From: an uncultured Collinsella sp.
Lineage (GTDB): Bacteria > Actinomycetota > Coriobacteriia > Coriobacteriales > Coriobacteriaceae
Assembly: GCA_938023905.1 (NCBI GenBank)
Contig: CALJCO010000136.1
Span: 1-51,743, forward strand
DNA: 51,743 nucleotides
Reading direction: 5' to 3'
Shown here: positions 15,759-24,958 of the stretch, in pieces
How positions within the stretch are numbered: the stretch's first letter is position 1
Layout: the number at the start of each line of letters is the position of its first letter
Notes under the pieces: generated by a model
What the model was told of the DNA's origin: nothing
Database searches by the model: none
The model's input: only the letters and a program-made list of their open reading frames with translations
Translations under genes and position numbers: made by a program

Positions 15759-16839
15759 ATTTCGATTTGTCGACCGAGGCGGCGAAGTCCAAGAAGGAAC
15801 GTTGAAGCTCAATCGGCGGCAAGGGAAGTTCGATTTTGGCCATTTCTTTTGCGCTAATGTTGGCCTGACCAACGGCTCCTTTGGCCATCTTGCGAAGAAG
15901 ACCTTTGCCGTAGTTGCTGTTCAAGAAGGCAGACACATAGCCGGGCTCTACACGCTCATCGAATCTAACCCTGACAATATATCCTGCGATTACCATGGGC
16001 TCGTTCTTATTGAATACGCAGGTCTTGCCTACCTTTTCGCGGCTATTTGTCCTATTGAAAAGCAAATCTCCTCTTACAACTTTTGCGTTCTCAAGCTCCG
16101 CACCCGAAAGATCGATGTACTTAAGATCGGAGAGATCAAGCCTTCCATCGTCGGTCATATTGTTCATGCGGAGGTATTTAAATTCGCCACTATCAGAAGC
16201 CTTCTTTGAAGTCCCGTACCGCATATCAGCCGCGAGCTCCCCGATTGTAACTGGAGGACAATCGCTTTCTGTTGGATCGGGCCCACCAAACATCTCGACA
16301 AATTGTGATTTGACGACGTCGTCGCAGGTTGAGAGCAGCGTGCGATAGTTTTCCTTCAGCTGCTCGGCGGCGCACAATATGTCAGCAATTTCGGCAATCG
16401 CCTTCGGTTCGGGAAGGTCAACCTCAAAATCAGCGAGGTCGGAAAAGAGAACATATGGATTAGTTGAACCCTTTGATTTGCTGATTGAATAGCTGGTAAA
16501 GCGATCGGAAAGCAGAAGAAATGGTAGCAGCCTCTGTGGAAGAGTGGCCTCGTCTTTGGTCTCGAGAACGAAGGTCACATTGGACGTTACGCCCTCGAAA
16601 TCGGCAACAGAAACCTTTTTTAGATAGGTGCGCCTTGAACCGTATAGGACTTGTCCTGGCCTGAATAGCCTGATGAAGGCGGGGCCGACGTCGGATTCGT
16701 CAAATCGGCCGCGCATCGTCAGTTTTAACCGTTCTGTCTCCATATGGTCGCCGGCGACGAAATACTCGTACGGGTTGTTGTCTCGGTCGACCTTTTCCTT
16801 GCAATTGTGGACCAGATCGCCAAATAGATACTTCGTCAT
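15727..16839 (-). CDS. hsdS: Type I restriction specificity subunit, inverted copy
   Basis: HsdS of 370 residues with two target-recognition domains (about 1-150 and 195-345) separated by the conserved spacer DDVVKSQFVEMF and closed by the distal motif ASVDKSKF. After that motif it ends within nine residues (stop at 15727), whereas the other copy continues for 26; this is what a crossover at the distal repeat would leave. The start at 16839 has CCGGAGG upstream, so it is a complete gene and may be expressed. Its recognition domains differ from those at 19,964-21,094. Its 3' end overlaps the recombinase gene. Confidence 0.88.
   Translation of the reverse strand: MTKYLFGDLVHNCKEKVDRDNNPYEYFVAGDHMETERLKLTMRGRFDESDVGPAFIRLFRPGQVLYGSRRTYLKKVSVADFEGVTSNVTFVLETKDEATLPQRLLPFLLLSDRFTSYSISKSKGSTNPYVLFSDLADFEVDLPEPKAIAEIADILCAAEQLKENYRTLLSTCDDVVKSQFVEMFGGPDPTESDCPPVTIGELAADMRYGTSKKASDSGEFKYLRMNNMTDDGRLDLSDLKYIDLSGAELENAKVVRGDLLFNRTNSREKVGKTCVFNKNEPMVIAGYIVRVRFDERVEPGYVSAFLNSNYGKGLLRKMAKGAVGQANISAKEMAKIELPLPPIELQRSFLDFAASVDKSKFKLGICGGML
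15756..15769. repeat. Putative recombination site, distal, inverted hsdS
   Basis: tAAAT-TTCG-ATTTG. It is part of a 23-bp perfect inverted repeat (15757-15779) matching 20991-21013 in the other hsdS; the match extends to about 32 of 34 bp. It begins at the recombinase stop codon. Confidence 0.75.
16299..16312. repeat. Putative recombination site, central, inverted hsdS
   Basis: CAAAT-TGTG-ATTTG inside a 32-bp perfect inverted repeat (16289-16320) matching 20459-20490 in the other hsdS. It falls in the spacer between the two recognition domains. Confidence 0.78.
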
Positions 16840-16858
16840 GCCGCAAACCTCCGGCAGC

Positions 16859-16872
16859 TAAATTGTGATTTA
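16859..16872. repeat. Extra copy of the site core between hsdS and hsdM
   Basis: tAAAT-TGTG-ATTTa shares 12 bp, including the spacer, with the central site at 16299. It lies 20 bp upstream of the inverted hsdS start. It could be a recombinase accessory or operator site, or chance. Confidence 0.4.
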
Positions 16873-16912
16873 CAACCGAAGACCGTCTGAATGAACGACG
16901 ATGCGCAGGAGA

Positions 16913-16940
16913 TTTACCATGACAAATATGACGGTATAAT
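16913..16940 (+). promoter_or_regulatory. Promoter of the hsdM-hsdM-hsdS-hsdR operon
   Basis: TTTACC (16913-16918), a 16-bp spacer and a consensus TATAAT (16935-16940), 43 bp upstream of the hsdM start. It lies inside the segment that inversion between the hsdS repeats would flip. Confidence 0.55.
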
Positions 16941-16982
16941 CACTAGAGCTGTAATTTCATTTTTGAGCTCATAGGTACCTGA

Positions 16983-18482
16983 ATGCCAGAAGAACCAATA
17001 AGCAAATCCGAGCTGGGAAACCACCTGCTCGGGGCCTGCGACATCCTGCGCGGCCCCATCAACCAGGACGAGTACAAGAGCTACATCACACCGTTGCTCT
17101 TCTTCAAGCGCATCTCCGACGTCTACGACGAGGAGACCACCGAGGCTCTAGAGATGTCGGACGGAGACGAAGACTACGCCGCCCTGCCCGAAAACCACAG
17201 CTTTGAGGTGCCGGAGGGCTGCCACTGGCAGGACGTTCGCAACACCGGCACGAACGTCGGCAAGGCAATCGTCGATGCAATGGTCGGAATCGAGCGCGCC
17301 AACCCCGACACCCTCAGCGGCCTCTTCAGTAGCTTCGACGATGCGAGCTGGACAGACAAGGGCAAGCTCTCCGACGAACGCCTGAAGGATCTCGTCGAGC
17401 ACTTCTCAGCGAAGAAGTTCGGCAACAGGAACTATAGCGCCGACATGATGGGCGACGCCTACGAATACTTGATCAAGAAGTTCGCCGATATGCAGAAGAA
17501 GAACGCCGGCGAGTTCTATACCCCACGCGAGATCGTCAAGATGATGGTCTCCCTGCTTGAGCCGAAGCCCGGCGAGACCGTCTACGACCCGGCATGCGGC
17601 ACGGGCGGCATGCTCATCGAGGCCGTCCGACAAATGGACAACTCAAAACTCGCCTACGGCAAGCTCTACGGCCAGGAGAAGAACCTCAGCACGTCCGCTA
17701 TAGCGCGAATGAACCTCTACCTTCACGGCGCGAAGGACTTCCGCGTCGCCCAGGGCGACACCCTGCGCGAGCCCGCCTTCCGCGACGGCAATGCACTCAA
17801 AACCTTCGACTGCGTCCTTGCGAACCCTCCGTTCTCCCTTAAGAACTGGGGCTCTGATGAGTTTGCCTCGGATCCGTGGGGCCGTAACGTCTGGGGCGTT
17901 CCCACCGACAAATCGGCAGACTTCGCCTGGGTGCAACACATGGTCTGCTCCATGGACAAGAAGAACGGCCGTTGCGCCGTAGTTCTACCCCAAGGAGCGC
18001 TGTTCCATGGCGGCAAAGAGGGCACCATACGCAAGGAGCTTATCAAGTCGGACAAGGTTGAAGCCGTTATCGCGCTCGCAAGCGGAGTCTTCTACAGCAC
18101 CGGCGTATCTGCTTGCGTGCTGTTCCTCAGAAACGAGAAGTCCACCGAGCACCAGGGACGCGTTTGCATTATCGACGGCAGCAAGATCTTCACCGCCCAG
18201 CGTGCGCAGAACATGATCTCGGAAGAGGACGCACGGGAGATGCTCTCCCTCTACCGCTCCTATGAACCCGTCATCGAGAAATGCGCCATCACAACGCTCG
18301 CCGACATCGAGCGCGAGGGATACGTACTCTCGGCGAACAGCTACATCGAGAGGAAACGCGAGAAGGTCGAGCCACCGGCAGAAACCAGAAAGCGCTTCTA
18401 CGACCTCATCCAGAAAACAAGAAAGTCGGAGGAGAAGTTCCTCGATCTCCTCGTGAAGGGAGGTTACGTCGATGGAAAGTAG
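16983..18482 (+). CDS. hsdM: Type I restriction-modification DNA methyltransferase, first M subunit
   Basis: N6-adenine methyltransferase of 499 residues. An HsdM N-terminal helical domain (about 10-165) is followed by the catalytic domain with SAM-binding motif I DPACGTGG near residue 202 and motif IV NPPF near 281. GEFYTPREIVKMM is the usual type I signature. It starts at 16983, 43 bp after a TATAAT promoter, and its stop overlaps the start of a second, different hsdM by 11 bp. Both catalytic motifs are intact, so neither copy looks like a pseudogene. Confidence 0.93.
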   Translation: MPEEPISKSELGNHLLGACDILRGPINQDEYKSYITPLLFFKRISDVYDEETTEALEMSDGDEDYAALPENHSFEVPEGCHWQDVRNTGTNVGKAIVDAMVGIERANPDTLSGLFSSFDDASWTDKGKLSDERLKDLVEHFSAKKFGNRNYSADMMGDAYEYLIKKFADMQKKNAGEFYTPREIVKMMVSLLEPKPGETVYDPACGTGGMLIEAVRQMDNSKLAYGKLYGQEKNLSTSAIARMNLYLHGAKDFRVAQGDTLREPAFRDGNALKTFDCVLANPPFSLKNWGSDEFASDPWGRNVWGVPTDKSADFAWVQHMVCSMDKKNGRCAVVLPQGALFHGGKEGTIRKELIKSDKVEAVIALASGVFYSTGVSACVLFLRNEKSTEHQGRVCIIDGSKIFTAQRAQNMISEEDAREMLSLYRSYEPVIEKCAITTLADIEREGYVLSANSYIERKREKVEPPAETRKRFYDLIQKTRKSEEKFLDLLVKGGYVDGK

Positions 18483-19962
18483 AATCCCCCAGGAGGAGCT
18501 CAACAACCATCTGTGGAACGCGGCAGTGCTGCTCCGTACCTACATCGACGCCGGATCGTACAAGCAGTACATCTTCCCGTTGCTATTCTTCAAACGCCTC
18601 TCCGACGTCTACGATGAGGAAACCGACGAGGCCCTGGAGGCCTCTGGCGGCGACGAAGAGTTCGCGGCCCTGCCCGAGAACCACAGCTTCGCCATTCCCG
18701 ACGGTGCCCATTGGGCCGATATCCGAGAAACCACTGAGAACGTCGGCAAGGCCATCGTCGGCGCCTTTCGCGCCATAGAGGCGGCCAACGACTCCAAGCT
18801 GCGGGGCATCTTCGGTGACGCTGCCTGGACCAACAAGAAGCGCCTTCCCGATCGTCTGCTCAAAGACCTGATCGAACACTTCAGCGCCAAGACTTTGTCC
18901 ATCGCCAACTGCCCTGAAGACGAGCTTGGCCAGGGTTACGAGTACCTGATCAAGAAGTTCGCAGACGACTCGGGTCACACGGCCCAGGAGTTCTATACCA
19001 ACCGCACGGTCGTCCACCTGATGACCGAGATCCTTCAACCCAGGCCGGGCGAGTCCATCTACGACCCCACCTGCGGCAGTGCCGGCATGCTCATCTCCGC
19101 CATCGCCCACCTCAAGCAGCACGGGGAGGAATGGCGCAACGTCCACGCCTACGGGCAGGAGATCAACCGGCTCTCATCCGCCATCGGCCGTATGAATCTG
19201 TTCCTTCACGGCGTCGAGGACTTCGAAATCGCCAACGACGACACACTGCGTCACCCCACCTTCCTCGAAGCGGGCAAGTTGCGCACCTTCGACATGGTGC
19301 TCGCCAATCCCCCCTACTCCATCAAACAGTGGGATCGCGAGTCGTTCGCATCCGACCCCTATGGCCGCAACTTCCTCGGCACGCCCCCGCAGGGACGAGC
19401 CGACTATGCCTTCATCCAACACATCCTCAAGAGCATGGACCCGAAGAGCGGCAGGTGCGCCATACTCCTCCCCCACGGCGTACTCTTCCGTAACGAGGAA
19501 TCGGATATGCGCGAAAAGCTCGTGAGAAGCGATCTCGTCGAGGCAGTCATCGGACTCGGTGCAAACCTCTTCTTCAACTCGCCCATGGAGGCCTGCATCC
19601 TCATCTGCCGCAGCGAGAAAGCGCCGAACCGGCGCAAGGAGATACTGTTCGTGGACGCCTCTGCCGAGGTAACCCGCAAGAACGCGCAAAGCTACCTTGA
19701 GCCTCGACACATCCAGAGAATCGTCGAGGCTTACCGATCTGACGAAGACATCGAAGGTTTCTCATCCCACGCATCGTTTAGTAAGATCGAGGACAACGCT
19801 TTCTCGCTCTCCATCCCTCTGTACGTGAAGCCCTCCAATGATGAAAATGCTGACGATAGAAGCATCGAGGAGACGGTAGAAAGCTGGAGAACCGCCTCCA
19901 CAGAGGCCGCGTCCCTACTCGATGATATTGCTGCGAAATTGCATGAAAACGATGGTGAGTAA
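18472..19962 (+). CDS. hsdM: Type I restriction-modification DNA methyltransferase, second M subunit
   Basis: Second HsdM of 496 residues, clearly diverged from the first. Motif I is DPTCGSAG near 197 and motif IV NPPY near 279; QEFYTNRTVVHLM replaces the usual EFYTPREIV. Start ATG at 18472 follows GGAGG. The N-terminal 90 residues run closely parallel to the first copy (LLFFKRLSDVYDEET), pointing to an old tandem duplication. Type I methylases are normally M2S1 with identical M subunits. Two intact M genes in one operon suggest a mixed M1-M2-S enzyme or alternative pairing with the two HsdS proteins. Confidence 0.92.
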   Translation: MESRIPQEELNNHLWNAAVLLRTYIDAGSYKQYIFPLLFFKRLSDVYDEETDEALEASGGDEEFAALPENHSFAIPDGAHWADIRETTENVGKAIVGAFRAIEAANDSKLRGIFGDAAWTNKKRLPDRLLKDLIEHFSAKTLSIANCPEDELGQGYEYLIKKFADDSGHTAQEFYTNRTVVHLMTEILQPRPGESIYDPTCGSAGMLISAIAHLKQHGEEWRNVHAYGQEINRLSSAIGRMNLFLHGVEDFEIANDDTLRHPTFLEAGKLRTFDMVLANPPYSIKQWDRESFASDPYGRNFLGTPPQGRADYAFIQHILKSMDPKSGRCAILLPHGVLFRNEESDMREKLVRSDLVEAVIGLGANLFFNSPMEACILICRSEKAPNRRKEILFVDASAEVTRKNAQSYLEPRHIQRIVEAYRSDEDIEGFSSHASFSKIEDNAFSLSIPLYVKPSNDENADDRSIEETVESWRTASTEAASLLDDIAAKLHENDGE

Positions 19963-19963
19963 C

Positions 19964-21094
19964 ATGACCCACGTTTGCCTGGGCGATGTGGCCCGCGAAA
20001 TCAAACAGAAGGTCCCTGTAGACCAAGAGCTGCCGACGGTCGGCCTTGAGCATCTGGACCCCGGCGAAGTCGAACTCGCCCATTGGGACGAAGGTGTCGA
20101 GACCACCTTCACTAAGGCTTTCTCAAAGGGGCAGGTGCTGTTCGGGCGTCGCAGGGCCTACCTGCGTAAAGCGGCCGTCGCCCCATTCGACGGAATCTGC
20201 TCTGGAGACATCACCGTCATCGCCCCCAAGGACAACCTCTCTCCGAGGCTACTCCCGTTCATCATCCAGAACGACGCCCTATTCGAGCACGCCGTCACCA
20301 ATTCGGCAGGCTCCCTCTCGCCAAGAGTCAAGTGGCAGAGCCTTTCGCAATTTGAATTCGAGCTTCCCAGCATCGCTAAGCAAGAAGATCTTGCCGACAT
20401 ACTCTGGACCGCACAAGAAACGAGGTCTCACTACAGGCAGCTGCTTACAGCCTGCGATGACGTCGTCAAATCACAATTTGTCGAGATGTTCGAGGGCAAG
20501 GAATATCCGAGCAGCTGCCTTTCGACTCTCGTGTCGTCGATGAGAAACGGCCTGTCTCCATCGAAGTCAGGATCGCATCGTTCGAAGGTTCTTACTCTAT
20601 CCGCCATAACCCAGGGGCGCTTCGACTCGTCAGCGTGGAAAGACGGCTTCTTTACGGAGGAACCTCCTGCCGATAAGCGCATCTCAAATGAAGATTTCTA
20701 TGTTTGCCGGGGCAATGGAAACAAGCATCTGGTTGGAACAGGCGAATACTCAAATATACCAATGAAAGATATGGTTTTCCCTGACACAATGATCGCGGCA
20801 AGGATTAAACAAGAGCAAATCATCTTGCCTTATTTACGGTGTGCTTGGAATCAGCCTTCGACTCGCAAGCAAATCGAGGCATCGGCGAAAACCACCAACG
20901 GAACATTCAAGATCAACCAAACGGCTCTCGGCAATATCAAGCTTCTTGTTCCGCCTCTCGAGCTCCAGCAGGAGTTCGCCGACTTTGCCACCTCGGTCGA
21001 CAAATCGAAATTTGCCGTACAAAAGGCCCTCGATGAGCTAAACGCCACGACGAAGAAAATCTTGAACCAGGAGTTAGGACTCGAAGATGTTTAA
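19964..21094 (+). CDS. hsdS: Type I restriction specificity subunit, operon copy
   Basis: HsdS of 376 residues from the ATG at 19964 (GGTGAG just upstream, one base after the hsdM stop; in-frame ATGs at 19922-19952 are less likely). Recognition domain 1 is at about 1-145, the spacer DDVVKSQFVEMF near 168-179, domain 2 at about 180-340, then the distal ATSVDKSKF and a helical tail. The spacer and distal motifs are nearly identical at DNA level to those of the inverted hsdS, while the recognition domains differ. It overlaps hsdR by 8 bp, so it is the copy coupled to restriction in this orientation. Confidence 0.92.
   Translation: MTHVCLGDVAREIKQKVPVDQELPTVGLEHLDPGEVELAHWDEGVETTFTKAFSKGQVLFGRRRAYLRKAAVAPFDGICSGDITVIAPKDNLSPRLLPFIIQNDALFEHAVTNSAGSLSPRVKWQSLSQFEFELPSIAKQEDLADILWTAQETRSHYRQLLTACDDVVKSQFVEMFEGKEYPSSCLSTLVSSMRNGLSPSKSGSHRSKVLTLSAITQGRFDSSAWKDGFFTEEPPADKRISNEDFYVCRGNGNKHLVGTGEYSNIPMKDMVFPDTMIAARIKQEQIILPYLRCAWNQPSTRKQIEASAKTTNGTFKINQTALGNIKLLVPPLELQQEFADFATSVDKSKFAVQKALDELNATTKKILNQELGLEDV
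20467..20480. repeat. Putative recombination site, central, operon hsdS
   Basis: CAAAT-CACA-ATTTG within the 32-bp repeat 20459-20490, inverted relative to 16289-16320. Confidence 0.78.
21001..21014. repeat. Putative recombination site, distal, operon hsdS
   Basis: CAAAT-CGAA-ATTTG within the 23-bp repeat 20991-21013, inverted relative to 15757-15779. Confidence 0.75.
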
Positions 21095-23999
21095 CGAGGA
21101 CAACACCATCGAGCAAATGAGCGTCGAGGCGCTTGCCAACCTTGGCTGGAGATACGTGGCTGCCGAAGACCTCCCGCGCCGCCATGCCGACGTCATGGTC
21201 GAGCCCATGGTCAAGGACGCCCTCATCAGGCTTAACCCGGAGATCGCAGAAGACCCCGATCGCGCCGACGAGATCATCTACCGACTCAGGGCCCTTATTC
21301 AGTCCACAAGTCCGCAGAACCTGGTCTCCACCAACGAGCGGTTCAAAAAGCTCGTCATCGAGGAGAACTCATTCCCCTACGGCAAAGACGGCCGCATGGT
21401 CCCTATCCGCTTCTTTGGCACGGCGGCGGACGGCGATCTTGACAAAAACGAGTACATCGTCACCAACCAGTGGGTCTACCCCCAAGAGCAGGGCGGCAAG
21501 CGCCTCGACCTCGTCCTTCTTGTCAATGGATTTCCGCTCGTCATCGGCGAGTTCAAGACGCCGGTGCGCGATTCGATAACCTGGCTCGACGGCGCTGGCG
21601 ACATCGCTAAATATGAGAAGAGCATCCCGCAGATGTTCGTCTGTAGCGCCATCAACTTCGCCAGCGAAGGAAAATGCTATCGCTACGGATCGGTGAACAT
21701 GCCTCCCGAGATGTGGGGACCCTGGCATGAGGGCGACAAGAAGAGCGAGGGCACACTTGCCGACGTCAAGAGAAGCATGGCGTCCATGCTAACCCCCACG
21801 AACGTCATGGACATCTTCCAGTTCTTCACGCTCTTCGCCACCGACAAGAAGCATCGACGCATCAAGCTGATCTGTCGTTACCAACAGTTCGAGGGCGCGA
21901 ACCTCATCGTGGACCGCGTCCGCGCAGGATACCCGAAGCGTGGCCTCATTTGGCATTTCCAGGGCTCAGGAAAGTCACTGCTCATGGTATTCGCTGCCCA
22001 GAAGCTGCGCATGGTCCCCGAACTCAAGAACCCGACCGTCGTCATCGTGGATGACCGAATCGACCTCGAGACCCAGATCACGGGGACCTTCAACGCATCC
22101 GACATCCCCAACCTCGCAAGCGCCGGCAGCAAGGAGGAGCTTGAGTCCTTCTTCAAGCAGGACATGAGAAAGATCCTCATCACCACCATCTTCAAATTCA
22201 GCGAGGTTGCGGGGACGCTCAACGAGCGCGAGAACATCATCCTCATGGTCGACGAGGCGCACCGCACCCAAGAGGGCGACCTCGGCGAGAAGATGCGACT
22301 CGCCTTGCCAAACGCCTTCTTCTTCGGCTTGACCGGCACGCCCATCAACCGAACCGACAAGAACACGTTCCACACCTTCGGTGCCAAAGAGGACAAGTCC
22401 GGCTACATGAGCCGCTATTCCTTCGCCGACTCCATCCGCGACCACGCCACATTGCCGCTCCATTTTGAAACCGTTCCCGTCGAGCTCCACGTCAACCAAG
22501 AGGTCGTGAACGCCGCCTTTGACGAAATGACCCGAGACCTCAGCAAAGAGGACAAGGCGGAACTCACCAGGCGCGTCAAGATCGAGTCCGTCATGAAGGC
22601 CCCCGACCGCATCCACAAGGTATGCGAGCACATCGCCAAGCACTTCAAGTCAAAGGTTGAGCCCGACGGCTTCAAGGCGCAGGTAGTCTGCTACGACCGA
22701 GAGTGTTGCCTGCTGTATAAGGAGGAGCTCGACAAGCTCTTGGGCACTGATGCAGTCACCATCGTCATGGACACGAACAACGACAAGGAAGACCGCTACA
22801 AGGCATACCGTCGAGATCGCGATGCCGAGGAAAAGCTCCTTGACCGTTTCCGCGACCCGGACGATCCGCTCAAGATTCTCATCGTCACTGCAAAGCTGCT
22901 CACGGGGTTCGATGCGCCCATCCTGCAAACTCAGTACCTTGACAAGCCCTTGCGCGACCACACGCTGTTGCAGGCAATCTGTCGAACCAACCGCGTCTAC
23001 AACGACAAGAAGACATTCGGTCTCATTGTCGACTATATCGGCCTCTTCGACAACATCGCCAAGTCTCTGCAATTCGACGAGGCCGAGGTGCAGAAAGTTA
23101 TAACCAACATCGACGAGGTAAAGGCCGAGCTGCCCGGGCTTATGCATTGCTGTCTTGAGTACTTCTCAACGGTCAGAGACCGCCGCAGCGCGGATTGGGA
23201 GTCCCTTCTCGAAGCTCAACAATGCCTGCCAACGACAAAGGTGAAAGACCAGTTTGGGGCCGACTTCTCGGTCTTGAACAGAGCGTGGGAAGCCCTTTCG
23301 CCCGACCCATGTCTCAATCCCTACAAGCCCGATTTCATCTGGCTCTCGCAGGTCTACGATTCCGTGAGACCGGTAGACAATCGCGGGAAGCTCATCTGGG
23401 CAGCGCTCGGGCCCAAGACAATCGAGCTCGTGCACGAGAACATCACCGTCGAGAGAGTCCGAGACGATGACGACATCCTTGAACTCGACGAGGACATGAT
23501 CGAGCACTTCATCAACGACAAGAGCAATACCGAGAAGATCACGCGTAAGCTGGAGATAGATCTCGTCGCCCGAATCCGCAGGCACGATAAGAATGGCAAG
23601 TTCCAGAAGCTCGGCGAGCGCCTGGAGGACCTGAGGGAACGTCACGAGCAAGGTCTCATCAACAGCGTCGAGTTCCTCAAGATGCTCATCGACCTCGCCA
23701 GAGAGGCTCGAGCGGCCGAAAAGGAAGTCGTGCCCGAAGAAGAGGAGAACAAGGGCAAGGCGGCCCTCACAGAACTCTTCAATGGTGTAAAGAATGGGGA
23801 CACGCCAATCATCGTCGAGAACATCGTCGGCGACATCGACGAAATCGTTAAGATCACCCGATTCGACGGTTGGCAGGCAACCACAGCAGGCGTCAAAGAG
23901 GTCAAGAAGCAGCTACGCGCCATTCTTTGGATGCGCTACAAGCTCAAAGACCAGGCTCTTTTTGATAAGGCGTATTCGTATATCGAACTCTACTATTAG
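21087..23999 (+). CDS. hsdR: Type I restriction endonuclease, R subunit
   Basis: HsdR of 970 residues. The N-terminal PD-(D/E)xK nuclease has LDLVLLVNG near 139-147 and IGEFKTP near 152-158. The SF2 motor has Walker A GSGKSLLM near 293 and the DEAH-type box MVDEAHRTQ near 387-395, followed by GLTGTPI. The C-terminus is helical and charged, as expected for docking to the methylase. It overlaps hsdS by 8 bp and is the last gene before a strong terminator. All restriction motifs look intact, so the system should cut as well as methylate. Confidence 0.93.
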   Translation: MFNEDNTIEQMSVEALANLGWRYVAAEDLPRRHADVMVEPMVKDALIRLNPEIAEDPDRADEIIYRLRALIQSTSPQNLVSTNERFKKLVIEENSFPYGKDGRMVPIRFFGTAADGDLDKNEYIVTNQWVYPQEQGGKRLDLVLLVNGFPLVIGEFKTPVRDSITWLDGAGDIAKYEKSIPQMFVCSAINFASEGKCYRYGSVNMPPEMWGPWHEGDKKSEGTLADVKRSMASMLTPTNVMDIFQFFTLFATDKKHRRIKLICRYQQFEGANLIVDRVRAGYPKRGLIWHFQGSGKSLLMVFAAQKLRMVPELKNPTVVIVDDRIDLETQITGTFNASDIPNLASAGSKEELESFFKQDMRKILITTIFKFSEVAGTLNERENIILMVDEAHRTQEGDLGEKMRLALPNAFFFGLTGTPINRTDKNTFHTFGAKEDKSGYMSRYSFADSIRDHATLPLHFETVPVELHVNQEVVNAAFDEMTRDLSKEDKAELTRRVKIESVMKAPDRIHKVCEHIAKHFKSKVEPDGFKAQVVCYDRECCLLYKEELDKLLGTDAVTIVMDTNNDKEDRYKAYRRDRDAEEKLLDRFRDPDDPLKILIVTAKLLTGFDAPILQTQYLDKPLRDHTLLQAICRTNRVYNDKKTFGLIVDYIGLFDNIAKSLQFDEAEVQKVITNIDEVKAELPGLMHCCLEYFSTVRDRRSADWESLLEAQQCLPTTKVKDQFGADFSVLNRAWEALSPDPCLNPYKPDFIWLSQVYDSVRPVDNRGKLIWAALGPKTIELVHENITVERVRDDDDILELDEDMIEHFINDKSNTEKITRKLEIDLVARIRRHDKNGKFQKLGERLEDLRERHEQGLINSVEFLKMLIDLAREARAAEKEVVPEEEENKGKAALTELFNGVKNGDTPIIVENIVGDIDEIVKITRFDGWQATTAGVKEVKKQLRAILWMRYKLKDQALFDKAYSYIELYY

Positions 24000-24020
24000 G
24001 CAACAGAAGACAGGTCTCTA

Positions 24021-24063
24021 GGGACGCTCCGCATCAACCATTTCATCGGATGCGGAGCGTCCC
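24021..24063 (+). terminator. Terminator of the type I operon
   Basis: GGGACGCTCCGCATC (24021-24035) pairs perfectly with GATGCGGAGCGTCCC (24049-24063), followed by AATTT. The rest of the ~220 bp to the exonuclease gene shows nothing I can name. Confidence 0.75.
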
Positions 24064-24223
24064 AATTTGAACGAGCAACGTCTTGCGACGGGTGAACACT
24101 GCAACCCCAATGGCCCGCTAACCCTTTCATAATCTGGTGGTTAAGTCTTCACTAGAAGCCATCCACACTTTGTAGTTAATTGATTCCTTCTTCGCAGGCG
24201 AAAACGACAATGATGTCCGCTCC

Positions 24224-24958
24224 CTATCTCCCCTCCGCTTTCAGTTTCAGCAGCAGATCGCCCAGCTCAGGGCACTTGTTGGAAAGGCGCGTCTGGGGTC
24301 GCTCGCCCATCCCCCACCGCTGGCGGATCTCCTGGGCGCGCGGACTCACGTGATAGTCACCCTCCATCATCTGCTTGAGCAACTTGGCGGTTACACGCGC
24401 ATCGGCTAAGGCGCTGTGGGCGTGGCCCGTCGACTCGTCGAACTCGATGCCAAACCACGTTACCGCGTCACTCAAAGAGACGCACCCGTGGCTGCCCACG
24501 TCCATGATCGAGGTATAAAACGCCTGCAGGTCGGCCCAGTCCGTCGGAAATGCGGCAAGGCCGATGTGTTTTGCCTGGCACTCGGTCAAAAGCTGTCGAC
24601 GATCCGCCCCACTCCAACAGACCACCTGGGCGGAGTAGCGACCGATCCAATCGCTGAGCCTTTTGATCACCATGTAGAGCGGGTCGGCCATCGCGGTGTC
24701 CGCGGCCGATATCCCCGTAAGCTCGCGGACGGGAAACGCAACGCCTTCGGTAAATTCTGTCTGCACAAACTGCGAGAACTCGCCCATAACGTTGCCGTGG
24801 TAATCGAGCTTGACGGCGCCGACCTCGATAATCTCATTGCGCAGCCCACGGCGCTGGCGCTGCTTTGGCACCGGCGCAAACTCAAAGTCCAGCACGATCT
24901 GGCGCGCAAAGTTCGTCGTATCGATAGCCGAGATACCCGGCGTCTTTTCAGCTGACAC
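24224..24958 (-). CDS. DEDDh 3'-5' exonuclease of the DnaQ family
   Basis: Protein of 244 residues from a GTG at 24958 with GGAGAAAGG upstream; the longer frame to 25072 lacks an RBS. Exo I: IVLDFEFAP (Asp-x-Glu). Exo II lies in the stretch around QVVCWSGADRRQLL. Exo III: HSALADARVTAKLL (His and Asp). EIIEVGAVKL is the usual strand after Exo I. It resembles stand-alone epsilon or KapD-like exonucleases rather than a polymerase subunit. The function could be RNA or DNA trimming. Confidence 0.8.
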   Translation of the reverse strand: MSAEKTPGISAIDTTNFARQIVLDFEFAPVPKQRQRRGLRNEIIEVGAVKLDYHGNVMGEFSQFVQTEFTEGVAFPVRELTGISAADTAMADPLYMVIKRLSDWIGRYSAQVVCWSGADRRQLLTECQAKHIGLAAFPTDWADLQAFYTSIMDVGSHGCVSLSDAVTWFGIEFDESTGHAHSALADARVTAKLLKQMMEGDYHVSPRAQEIRQRWGMGERPQTRLSNKCPELGDLLLKLKAEGR

